In this document: piece by piece, positions 1 through 6,016 of the stretch | How the letters are laid out: each line of letters opens with the position of its first letter | How positions within the stretch are numbered: position 1 is the first letter of the stretch | Source: Solirubrobacterales bacterium | GTDB lineage: Bacteria; Actinomycetota; Thermoleophilia; Solirubrobacterales; 70-9 | Length of the DNA stretch: 6,823 nucleotides | Direction of reading: 5' to 3' | NCBI GenBank assembly: GCA_030152505.1 | Contig: JASLJO010000080.1 | Location: 1-6,823, forward strand | Position numbers and translations under genes: made by a program | Notes under the pieces: model-generated | Databases searched by the model: none | Seen by the model: only the letters and a program-made list of their open reading frames with translations | Told to the model about the DNA's origin: nothing

Positions 1-1
1 C

Positions 2-844
2 GGTAAAGCCGTGGGCAGCAAGGAAATGAAGGCCTATCTAGAGGTCCAAGCCTACGGGAAAGCAGCTGAGTGGGTCTATGCGCAAGCGCGCGAGCGTGGG
101 GCAGTGCGGATAACCGCGGCGGAGATCCGTGAGATTCACCAGATCGTTGTCGAGACTGTGTGGACCTACTTTCCTCCGGATCAGCTTGACGCGAAAGAGG
201 GGCCCGGTTCATACCGGCGCAAGGAAATCGAGCCTTTTGACAGCGGAATGCGCCCGCTGAGTTGGCCCGAAGTGTCAGCTGCCGTAACCGATTGGGTTGA
301 GCGCGTAAACAGCGCGGCCTGGCGAGCATCAAGTGACCGCCACGTCATCGAGGAGTTCGCGGACTTGCACGCCGCATTCGAGCGTATCCATCCCTTTCGA
401 GATGGGAACGGCCGCGTGGGCCGACTTGTGCTGAACTTGCTCTTGGTGCGACACGGATATCCGCCGGCCGTCATCTACAAGGGTGAGCGGGACCGCTACC
501 TCGCAGCGCTGAGGCGAGCAGATGACGGCGATTGTGGGGCCCTCGGGGAGCTGCTGGCTCGCTCGATCAAGCAGAGCATTGACCGATTCATCCTGCCTGC
601 GCTCGCCGGGCCGCACAAGCTGATTCCCATCAGTGCGCTTGCCGGCACCGCCGGGCTCTCTCGCAACGCCATCACCTTGGCGGTCCAACGGGGCCGACTC
701 GAAGCCGTCAAGAAAGGCAATGCATGGCACTCGACCAAGGTCGCTGTCGAGGAATATGCGAGGTCGAAGTATCAGCGGTCGGAAGCATCGAAGAGTCTTT
801 CCGCGCCTGAAGACGTAGCTCCAACGCTCTTTGCCCGGAGCTGA
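2..844 (+). CDS. Fic family protein with C-terminal helix-turn-helix (5' partial)
   Basis: Fic-fold enzymes usually transfer AMP from ATP to a Ser, Thr or Tyr of a target protein. The Fic signature HPFRDGNGRVGR is complete at residues 127-138, counting the GTG at base 11 as residue 1. It contains the catalytic His127, acidic Asp131 and the Gly-Asn-Gly anion-binding loop. A flap-like GPGSYRR lies at about 64-70. Residues ~204-250 resemble an excisionase/MerR-type helix-turn-helix (LSRNAITLAVQRGRLEAVKK), so the protein may bind DNA, perhaps its own promoter. The frame is open to the left edge (GKAV before GSKE) and no ribosome site precedes the GTG. Family members carry ~80-100 more N-terminal residues, including the inhibitory (S/T)xxxE(G/N) helix, so I treat the gene as cut by the window border. 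G+C is about 60%, well below its neighbours, suggesting transfer. Family is sure; target and activity are unknown. Confidence 0.9.
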   Translation, partial: GKAVGSKEMKAYLEVQAYGKAAEWVYAQARERGAVRITAAEIREIHQIVVETVWTYFPPDQLDAKEGPGSYRRKEIEPFDSGMRPLSWPEVSAAVTDWVERVNSAAWRASSDRHVIEEFADLHAAFERIHPFRDGNGRVGRLVLNLLLVRHGYPPAVIYKGERDRYLAALRRADDGDCGALGELLARSIKQSIDRFILPALAGPHKLIPISALAGTAGLSRNAITLAVQRGRLEAVKKGNAWHSTKVAVEEYARSKYQRSEASKSLSAPEDVAPTLFARS

Positions 845-1428
845 TGCGCGTCCTGATCGCAGACGACCACGGCATCGTCCGTTCGGGGTTGCGGCTGCTG
901 CTCGAGCGCCAGCCCGACATCGAGGTGATCGCCGAGGCCTCCGACGGCGCCGAGGCGCGCGACATTGCCGTGCGCGAGCGTCCCGACCTGGCGATCCTCG
1001 ACGTGAAGATGCCGAAGCTGACCGGGCTGCAGGCGACGCGCGAGATCAAGGCGCAATCCCCCCAGACCGCGGTCCTGATCCTCTCCATGCACGACGACAG
1101 GCGCTACCTGACCGAGGCGATGAAGGCTGGCGCCTCGGGGTACGTGGTGAAGACGCAGGCCGACACCGACCTGGTGGCCGCGATCAGGGCGATCGAGCGG
1201 GGCGAGCCCTTCCCCACTCCCGTCGCGGACGGCGAGCTGACCCCACGCGAGGAGGAGATCGTCAAGCTCGTCGCCGAGGCACACACGACGAAGGAGATCG
1301 CCGCCATCCTCCACCTCTCGGAGAAGACCGTCGAGAACCACCGGGCAAACGCGATGCGCAAGCTGGGAATGCGCGACCGGGTCGAGCTCGTTCGCTACGC
1401 GATCCGCCGCGGCCTGATCGAGCCCTGA
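844..1428 (+). CDS. NarL/LuxR-family response regulator
   Basis: A two-component response regulator: a partner histidine kinase would phosphorylate it and it would then bind DNA and alter transcription. The receiver domain (about 1-118) has the acidic pair Asp7-Asp8, the phospho-acceptor Asp53 in LAILDVKMP, Ser81, Tyr100 and Lys103, all at the expected places. The output domain (about 130-190) is a LuxR-type helix-turn-helix with LTPREEEIVKLVAEA and KTVENHRANAMRKLG. At 194 residues it is slightly short for the family because the linker is brief. The ATG at 844 gives the canonical opening MRVLIADDHG. It overlaps the Fic stop as TGATG, with a GGAG only three bases upstream, so translation may be coupled to the preceding gene. 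No kinase gene is in the window, so the signal is unknown. The transporter 38 bases downstream is a possible target or co-transcribed gene. Confidence 0.93.
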   Translation: MRVLIADDHGIVRSGLRLLLERQPDIEVIAEASDGAEARDIAVRERPDLAILDVKMPKLTGLQATREIKAQSPQTAVLILSMHDDRRYLTEAMKAGASGYVVKTQADTDLVAAIRAIERGEPFPTPVADGELTPREEEIVKLVAEAHTTKEIAAILHLSEKTVENHRANAMRKLGMRDRVELVRYAIRRGLIEP

Positions 1429-1449
1429 GCCGAGGCGCCCGGTTTGCTT

Positions 1450-1465
1450 GACTGAAGACCCAGTC
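1450..1465 (+). other. Small hairpin abutting the transporter start codon
   Basis: GACTG (1450-1454) and CAGTC (1461-1465) are perfect inverted repeats around a six-base loop, ending one base before the ATG at 1467. The 38-base gap between the response regulator and the transporter shows no good Shine-Dalgarno sequence. The hairpin could affect ribosome access, but a five-base stem is easily due to chance in this GC-rich DNA. Confidence 0.3.
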
Positions 1466-1466
1466 G

Positions 1467-2951
1467 ATGGCGACCTCCCAAGACTTCAAAGAGAAGCGCT
1501 GGCTGGCGCTCGTCCTCCTCTGCTCGGCGCAGTTCGTCGTCGTCCTCGACGCATCGATCGTCAACGTGGCGCTGCCGACGATCGGCAAGGCGCTCGACTT
1601 CTCCCAGGAGAACCTGCCCTGGGTAGTCAACGCCTACATCCTCACCTTCGGCGGCTTCCTCCTGCTCGGTGGCCGCATGGCCGACCTGCTGGGCCGGCGG
1701 CGGGTGTTCATGGGCGGCCTGCTGCTGGTCGCGGTCGCCTCGCTCGCCGCCGGCTTCGCCGCCACCGAGGGGCAGTTGATCGCGGCGCGGGCGGCGCAGG
1801 GCCTCGGCGCGGCGATCATCTCGCCGGCGGCGCTCTCGATCGTCACCACCACCTTCAGCGACGGGTCGGAGCGCAACAAGGCGCTGGGCGTCTGGGGGGC
1901 CGTCGCCGGCTCCGGCGGCGCCGCCGGCGTCCTGCTCGGCGGCATCCTCACCGACGGCCTCGGCTGGGAGTGGGTGCTCTGGGTCAACGTGCCGGTCAGC
2001 CTGATCGCCTTCGCCCTCTCCCCCAGGCTGATCGCCGAAAGCCGCGCCGAGCAGGAGACGCGAGCTTTCGACGTCGCCGGGGCGGTCACCGTCACCGCGG
2101 CGCTCTCGATCCTCGTCTACGCGATCGTCGACGCGACCAATTCCGGATGGGGCTCGACCAAGACGCTCAGCCTGATCGGGCTCTCGCTCGTCCTGCTCGC
2201 CGCCTTCATCGCCATCGAGCTGCGCGCGACCAAGCCACTGATGCCGTTCTCGATCTTCCGCATCCGCACGCTGACCGGAGCCAACGTGGTCGGCCTGCTG
2301 GTCGGTGCCTCGCTCTTCTCGATGTTCTTCTTCATCTCGCTCTACATGCAGCAGGTGCTCGGCTACAGCGCGATCCACGCCGGGCTCTCCTACCTGCCGC
2401 TGGCGCTGACGATCATGGCCTCGGCGGCGATCGCCTCGCAGTTGGTGACCAAACTCGGCTACAAGCCGGTGCTGGCGGTCGGGCTGCTCTTCATCGTCGC
2501 CGGCCTGCTCTGGTTCAGCCGCGTATCGGTGGGCGGCGGCTTCACCACCGACATCCTCGGGCCCTCGCTGCTTGCCGCGGCGGGACTCGGCTTCTCCTTC
2601 GTGACGACGACGATCGCCGCCGTCTCGGGAGTCAAGGAAACCGAGGCCGGCCTGGCCAGCGGCCTGATCAACACCTCGCAACAGATCGGCGGCGCGCTCG
2701 GGCTCGCCGTACTCTCCACGATCGCCACCTCGCACACCGACGACCTGCTTGCATCGGGTGGCTCGAGCCCGGCGAACGCGCTGACCGAGGGCTTCCAGGT
2801 GGCGTTCCTCGGCGGCGCCGCGATCGCCGCGCTCGGTTTCGTCCTCACGCTCGTGCTGATCCGCGGCAGCGACAGCCGCGCCCACGTCGAGCTCAGCAGG
2901 GCCGAGGCGGAGGGCTCTGGGCAAGAGGCGACCGAGCCCATCTCCGCATAA
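1467..2951 (+). CDS. DHA2-family (14-TMS, EmrB/QacA-like) MFS drug:H+ antiporter
   Basis: An inner-membrane efflux pump of the major facilitator superfamily, expected to export drugs or other amphipathic compounds in exchange for protons. The 494 residues contain about 14 hydrophobic stretches (near 13-33, 51-68, 79-98, 103-126, 138-161, 167-187, 202-222, 233-251, 271-294, 304-325, 333-351, 362-386, 400-420 and 446-465), as in the DHA2 group rather than the 12-helix DHA1 group. Motif D1 is LDASIVNVALP at 27-37, with Asp28 in helix 1. Motif A is GGRMADLLGRRRV at 68-80. The antiporter motif C region is the glycine-rich helix at 141-160. The C-terminal ~25 residues are polar and cytoplasmic. The ATG at 1467 fits the usual short N-terminus before helix 1, though its ribosome site is weak. 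It may be co-transcribed with the response regulator. The substrate cannot be read from sequence. Confidence 0.93.
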   Translation: MATSQDFKEKRWLALVLLCSAQFVVVLDASIVNVALPTIGKALDFSQENLPWVVNAYILTFGGFLLLGGRMADLLGRRRVFMGGLLLVAVASLAAGFAATEGQLIAARAAQGLGAAIISPAALSIVTTTFSDGSERNKALGVWGAVAGSGGAAGVLLGGILTDGLGWEWVLWVNVPVSLIAFALSPRLIAESRAEQETRAFDVAGAVTVTAALSILVYAIVDATNSGWGSTKTLSLIGLSLVLLAAFIAIELRATKPLMPFSIFRIRTLTGANVVGLLVGASLFSMFFFISLYMQQVLGYSAIHAGLSYLPLALTIMASAAIASQLVTKLGYKPVLAVGLLFIVAGLLWFSRVSVGGGFTTDILGPSLLAAAGLGFSFVTTTIAAVSGVKETEAGLASGLINTSQQIGGALGLAVLSTIATSHTDDLLASGGSSPANALTEGFQVAFLGGAAIAALGFVLTLVLIRGSDSRAHVELSRAEAEGSGQEATEPISA

Positions 2952-2952
2952 C

Positions 2953-2978
2953 CGACCGCTTCAGTAGGATTTAGGTCG
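2953..2978 (+). promoter_or_regulatory. Candidate promoter/operator of the Rrf2-suf operon
   Basis: The 27 bases between the transporter stop and the Rrf2 ATG hold a TAGGAT box (2965-2970) whose last base lies eight bases before the ATG. That spacing fits a -10 element of a leaderless transcript, and no Shine-Dalgarno sequence is present. CGACC (2953-2957) and GGTCG (2974-2978) form a perfect inverted repeat with a 16-base spacer around the box, and TAGG is repeated directly at 2965 and 2972. No convincing -35 box is seen. Rrf2 regulators such as IscR commonly repress their own operon, so this is the natural operator position. The assignment is inference from pattern and position. Confidence 0.4.
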
Positions 2979-3455
2979 ATGCTGTTTTCGACGAAAGCCG
3001 AGTACGGAGTGCGCCTGATGGTCGAGCTCGGCCGCCAGCCGGGGTCCGCCCCGGTCTCGCTCAGCGCCGTCGCCGAGGCGGAGCGCCTGCCGCTCTCCTA
3101 CCTCGAGCACCTGGTCGCCAAACTGCGCAACGCCGGTCTGGTCAGCTCGACCCGTGGAGCCCACGGCGGCTACCGACTGGCCCAGCCGGCGGAGGCGATC
3201 ACGCTCGACGAAGTCGTCGAGGCGCTGGAAGGCCAGATCGCGCCGATGGAGTGCTTCCACGAGACTCCCGAGGGCAAGGTGCTCTGCTCGCACGAGAACG
3301 ACGGCGACCGCGCCTGCGCGACGAAGCTGCTCTGGACCCGTGTCCAGGGCGGCGTCACCAAGGCTCTCGCCGGCACCACGCTGGCCGAGCTGGTCGAGTT
3401 CTCCGGCGGCGGAGCGGGTAGTGCCGAGAAGGCACCGGTCGGCAGCGCTGCTTGA
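2979..3455 (+). CDS. Rrf2-family transcriptional regulator (IscR/SufR-like), likely Fe-S sensing
   Basis: A 158-residue DNA-binding regulator of the Rrf2 family, first gene of the suf cluster. The N-terminal winged helix-turn-helix has the family opening MLFSTKAEYGVRLMVEL, the recognition region LPLSYLEHLVAKLRNAGLV (37-55) and the wing STRGAHGGYRLA (57-68), followed by the ITLDEVVEALEG dimerisation helix start. Three cysteines, Cys92, Cys103 and Cys113, with His94 and His105 nearby, sit where Fe-S-binding Rrf2 proteins hold their cluster. The spacing C-x10-C-x9-C is wider than in E. coli IscR. The C-terminal ~20 residues are low-complexity Gly/Ala. Known relatives repress or activate Fe-S assembly genes according to cluster occupancy. 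Placement directly before sufC supports that role here, probably with autoregulation. The ATG at 2979 is the natural start and may be read leaderless. Exact naming as IscR or SufR is not justified. Confidence 0.92.
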   Translation: MLFSTKAEYGVRLMVELGRQPGSAPVSLSAVAEAERLPLSYLEHLVAKLRNAGLVSSTRGAHGGYRLAQPAEAITLDEVVEALEGQIAPMECFHETPEGKVLCSHENDGDRACATKLLWTRVQGGVTKALAGTTLAELVEFSGGGAGSAEKAPVGSAA

Positions 3456-3473
3456 TCACAGAAACCGAGAAAC

Positions 3474-3477
3474 GGAG
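3474..3477 (+). promoter_or_regulatory. Shine-Dalgarno site supporting the TTG start of sufC
   Basis: GGAG lies five bases before the TTG at 3483. The next methionine codon in frame is residue 35, inside the Walker A region, so this site fixes the unusual TTG as the start. Confidence 0.7.
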
Positions 3478-3482
3478 CGAAA

Positions 3483-4253
3483 TTGGCTGAGCTGGAGATA
3501 CGCAACCTGCACGTCAGCGTCGAGGACAAGCAGATCCTGCGCGGACTCGACCTCGACGTCGAGAAGGGCAAGGTCCACGCCCTGATGGGGCCGAACGGCT
3601 CAGGCAAGTCGACGCTGGCCAACGCGATCATGGGCCACCCGGCGCTCGAGGTGACCGAGGGCTCAATCGTCTTCAAGGGCGAGGAGATGACCGAGGCCGA
3701 CCCCGACGAGCGCTCGCGCGCCGGCCTCTTCATGGCCTTCCAGTACCCCGTCGCCATCCCCGGCGTCTCGGTCAGCAAGTACCTGCGGATGATCCTCAAC
3801 GCCCGGCGCGAGGCACGCGGCGAGGGCGAGATCAAGATCAAAGAGTTCGCCAAGGTCGCCCAGGAGGCGATGGAGCTGGCCAGCATCCCCAAAGACTTCT
3901 CCAGCCGCTACCTCAACGACGGCTTCTCCGGCGGGGAGAAGAAGCGCATGGAGCTGCTGCAGCTCGCCCTGCTGCGGCCTGAGATCGCGGTGCTCGACGA
4001 GACCGACTCCGGCCTCGACATCGACGCGCTGCGGGTCGTCGCCGACGGCGTCAACACCTTCGCAGGGCCCGAGATGGGCGTGCTGATCATCACCCACTAC
4101 CAGCGCATCCTGCACATGGTCAAGCCCGACTCGGTCCACGTCATGTTCGAGGGCCGGATCGTCAAGCAGGGCGGCCCCGAGCTGGTCGAGCAGCTCGAGC
4201 AGAAGGGCTACGGCTGGATCCGCGAGGAGGTCGAGGCCGGCGCGAGCGCCTAG
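3483..4253 (+). CDS. sufC: SufC, Fe-S cluster assembly ABC-type ATPase
   Basis: SufC is the soluble ATPase of the SUF machinery. It normally binds SufB and SufD as SufBC2D, and ATP hydrolysis opens that scaffold for cluster assembly. All ABC ATPase elements are present: Walker A GPNGSGKST (36-44), Q-loop Gln87 in AFQYP, signature FSGGEKKR (148-155), Walker B VLDETDSGLD (170-179) with catalytic Glu173, and H-loop His205 in ITHYQR. FQYPVAIPGVS, NDGFSGGEKKR and DETDSGLDIDALR are hallmarks of SufC rather than transport ATPases. The 256 residues match the usual ~250. The start is TTG, backed by a GGAG. The gene follows the Rrf2 gene by 27 bases and precedes sufS by 10. Unusually, its partner genes sufB and sufD are not next to it. 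Confidence 0.97.
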   Translation: MAELEIRNLHVSVEDKQILRGLDLDVEKGKVHALMGPNGSGKSTLANAIMGHPALEVTEGSIVFKGEEMTEADPDERSRAGLFMAFQYPVAIPGVSVSKYLRMILNARREARGEGEIKIKEFAKVAQEAMELASIPKDFSSRYLNDGFSGGEKKRMELLQLALLRPEIAVLDETDSGLDIDALRVVADGVNTFAGPEMGVLIITHYQRILHMVKPDSVHVMFEGRIVKQGGPELVEQLEQKGYGWIREEVEAGASA

Positions 4254-4263
4254 CCTCGAACGC

Positions 4264-5520
4264 ATGGAGCCGACGACGACCACGCCCGCGTCGGCCTTCC
4301 CGATAGAGAAGGTCCGCGCCGCCTTCCCGGCGCTGGAGCGCGAGGTCCACGGCCGTCCGGTCGCCTACCTCGACAGCGGCGCAAGCGCGCAGCGGGTGCT
4401 GGCCTCGATCCAGGCGGTCGACCGCTACGAGCGCGCCCATCACTCCAACGTCCACCGCGGCTCGCACACGCTCTCGGCCGAGGCGACGGCGGCCTTCGAG
4501 GGCGCGCGGGCGACCGTGGCCGACCACCTCGGCGCCGCCGACCGGCGCGAGGCGATCTTCGTCCGCAATGCGACCGAGGCGATCAACCTGGTCGCGCGCG
4601 CCTGGGGCGACGCCAACGTCGGCCCAGGCGACCGCATCGTGCTCACCGAGATGGAGCACCACTCGAACATCGTCCCCTGGCAGAAGCTCGCCGAGCGGGC
4701 CGGGGCCGAGATCGACTGGGTGCCGGTGGGTGAGGACGGGCTGCTCGACCTGGACGCCTACATCGCCCTGCTCGAGCGCGGACCGAAGCTCGTCGCCATC
4801 ACCCACGTCTCCAACGTGCTCGGCACCGAGAACCCGGTTGCGGAGATCACCCGGCTCGCGCACGGGGCCGGCGCGCTGGTGCTCGCCGACGGCGCCCAGG
4901 CGGCGCCGAAGCTGCCGCTCGATGTCGCCGAGCTGGGCGTCGACTTCTACGCCCTGACCGGACACAAGCTCTATGCGCCGACCGGGATCGGCGTGCTCTG
5001 GGCGAAGCTCGACCTGCTGCGCGAGATGCCGTCCTTCCTCGGCGGCGGCTCGATGATCCGCAAGGTGACCAAGGGGGGGACGACCTACGCCGACCCCCCC
5101 GCCCGCTTCGAGGCGGGCACGCCGGCGATCGCCCAGGCGGTCGGCATCGCCTCGGCGCTGCGCTGGCTCGACAACCTCGGCATGGAAGCGGTGCACGCAC
5201 ACGAGCGCGAGATCGCCGACTACGCCCTGGAGAGCCTCGCCGAGGTCCCTGGCGTGCGCGTCTTCGGCCCACCGCGCGGCCCCGAGCGCCTCGGCCCGGT
5301 CTCCTTCGAGCTGGAGGGCGTCCACGCCCACGACGTCTCCGAGATCCTCGACCGCCACGGCGTCGCCGTCCGCGCCGGCCACCATTGCGCCCAGCCGCTG
5401 ATGGATCGCCTCGGAGTCGCCGCCACGGCCCGCGCCAGCTTCGGTGTCTACACCACCCGCGAGGAGATCGACCGCCTCGTCGAGGGCCTCCACGACGCCC
5501 GCAAGGTCTTCGGCCTCTGA
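4264..5520 (+). CDS. sufS: SufS, cysteine desulfurase
   Basis: SufS is a PLP enzyme that converts L-cysteine to L-alanine and holds the sulfur as a persulfide for Fe-S assembly. The PLP lysine is Lys235 in LTGHKLYAPTG, with Asp209 and Gln212 (ADGAQA) and His132/His133 (MEHHSN) in the cofactor pocket. The persulfide cysteine is Cys375 in RAGHHCAQPLM and the substrate-binding arginine is Arg390 in TARASFGVY. Against E. coli SufS (Lys226, Cys364, Arg379) the spacing is nearly identical. RFEAGTP (281-287) is also conserved. His356, 19 residues before Cys375, occupies the place of the B. subtilis SufS histidine that ligates the zinc of SufU during sulfur transfer, which fits the adjacent scaffold gene. 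The 418 residues are normal length with a short Thr-rich N-terminal extension. No Shine-Dalgarno site is evident, so translation is probably coupled to sufC. Confidence 0.97.
   Translation: MEPTTTTPASAFPIEKVRAAFPALEREVHGRPVAYLDSGASAQRVLASIQAVDRYERAHHSNVHRGSHTLSAEATAAFEGARATVADHLGAADRREAIFVRNATEAINLVARAWGDANVGPGDRIVLTEMEHHSNIVPWQKLAERAGAEIDWVPVGEDGLLDLDAYIALLERGPKLVAITHVSNVLGTENPVAEITRLAHGAGALVLADGAQAAPKLPLDVAELGVDFYALTGHKLYAPTGIGVLWAKLDLLREMPSFLGGGSMIRKVTKGGTTYADPPARFEAGTPAIAQAVGIASALRWLDNLGMEAVHAHEREIADYALESLAEVPGVRVFGPPRGPERLGPVSFELEGVHAHDVSEILDRHGVAVRAGHHCAQPLMDRLGVAATARASFGVYTTREEIDRLVEGLHDARKVFGL
5073..5100 (+). other. G7/C7 inverted repeat inside sufS
   Basis: Seven Gs (5073-5079) and seven Cs (5094-5100) face each other across a 14-base spacer, giving a seven-pair all-GC stem within the sufS coding region. 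The coded residues (KGG...DPP) are ordinary for SufS, and the frame is intact through both tracts. Confidence 0.5.
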
Positions 5521-5960
5521 TGGAGGACCAGCTCTACCGAGAGCAGATCCTCGAGCACTACAAGCGGCCGCACAACTTCGGCCGGCTCGAGGACGCCGAC
5601 CTCGAGTTCGAGGACACCAACCCCTTCTGCGGGGACGAGCAGCACGTGACAATCCGGCTCGACGAGGACGGGCGGGTCGCCGAGATCGCCTTCGAGGGTC
5701 AGGGCTGCGCGATCTCGACCGCGGCGACCTCGCTGCTGACCGACGAGCTGGCCGGCAGGACACGCGAGGAGCTGCTGGCGCTGCCCAAGGAGGAGGTGCT
5801 CGACCTGCTCGGGATCGAGATCTCCGCCACGCGGATGAAGTGCGCGATGCTCGGCCTCAAGGTGATCAAGAGCGCCAGCCTCGGCAAACCAGCCGAATGG
5901 GAGGACGAGGGCGAGGCCGGCGACCCCGTCGAAGCCGCCGCCGACCTCGGCTCGACCTAG
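5520..5960 (+). CDS. sufU: SufU/IscU-family Fe-S scaffold or sulfur-acceptor protein (short form)
   Basis: This protein accepts sulfur from SufS and may build or relay Fe-S clusters. The three conserved cysteines are Cys37 (NPFCGDE), Cys63 (GQGCAIS) and Cys108 (RMKCAML), with Asp39 as the fourth usual metal ligand. The opening LYREQILEHYKRP and the GCAISTAATSLLT segment are SufU-like. However, Cys63 to Cys108 is 45 residues, close to E. coli IscU (43) and well short of B. subtilis SufU (62), so the Gram-positive-type insertion is absent. The 146 residues end in an acidic tail. Its ATG overlaps the sufS stop by one base (TGATG), so the two are translationally coupled and should be made together. 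The frame is open further upstream inside sufS, but the ATG at 5520 gives the family's normal N-terminus. Family is sure; whether it acts as scaffold or only as sulfur relay is open. Confidence 0.93.
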   Translation: MEDQLYREQILEHYKRPHNFGRLEDADLEFEDTNPFCGDEQHVTIRLDEDGRVAEIAFEGQGCAISTAATSLLTDELAGRTREELLALPKEEVLDLLGIEISATRMKCAMLGLKVIKSASLGKPAEWEDEGEAGDPVEAAADLGST

Positions 5961-5968
5961 ATGCCCAG

Positions 5969-6014
5969 CCGACTTTCACCACCCCAGAGTGGGGTCAATG
6001 TCGGATGCGCTTTT
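5969..6014 (+). terminator. Imperfect two-tier hairpin after sufU, possible terminator
   Basis: An inner perfect stem ACCCCA (5981-5986) / TGGGGT (5990-5995) with a three-base GAG loop sits inside an outer stem CCGAC (5969-5973) / GTCGG (6000-6004). Seven and four unpaired bases separate the tiers. A short TTTT follows at 6011-6014. It lies nine bases after the sufU stop, in the gap between converging genes, which is the right place for a terminator. The T tract is short and offset by six bases, and the minus-strand reading has no T tract, so this is only a weak candidate. Confidence 0.35.
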
Positions 6015-6016
6015 GT

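Noticed and set aside
11..13. GTG as the true start of the Fic gene
   Set aside because: The frame continues open to the window edge with family-like residues, no ribosome site is visible, and the N-terminal region normal for the family would be missing.
2..1428. Fic plus response regulator as a toxin-antitoxin or new signalling pair
   Set aside because: The response regulator is a standard NarL-type protein with no antitoxin features, and only an overlap links the two genes. The composition break argues they were brought together recently.
1448..1453. TTGACT as a -35 promoter box before the transporter
   Set aside because: A -10 box at proper spacing would fall inside the coding region near 1471-1476, where the sequence does not resemble one.
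1395..2924. Long open frames antisense (509 codons) and in another forward frame (508 codons) over the transporter gene
   Set aside because: Their translations are runs of Arg, Gly, Asp, Glu and Ala with no recognisable domain. Very high G+C removes stop codons from all frames. The transporter frame has clear family motifs along its whole length.
5385..5519. Upstream start for the sufU frame inside sufS
   Set aside because: It would add 45 Arg/Pro-rich residues with no counterpart in the family. The ATG at 5520 gives the standard N-terminus.
4162..5763. 533-codon antisense open frame across sufC end, sufS and sufU
   Set aside because: It is a composition artefact with Arg/Gly/Ala-rich, domain-free translation opposite well-conserved genes.
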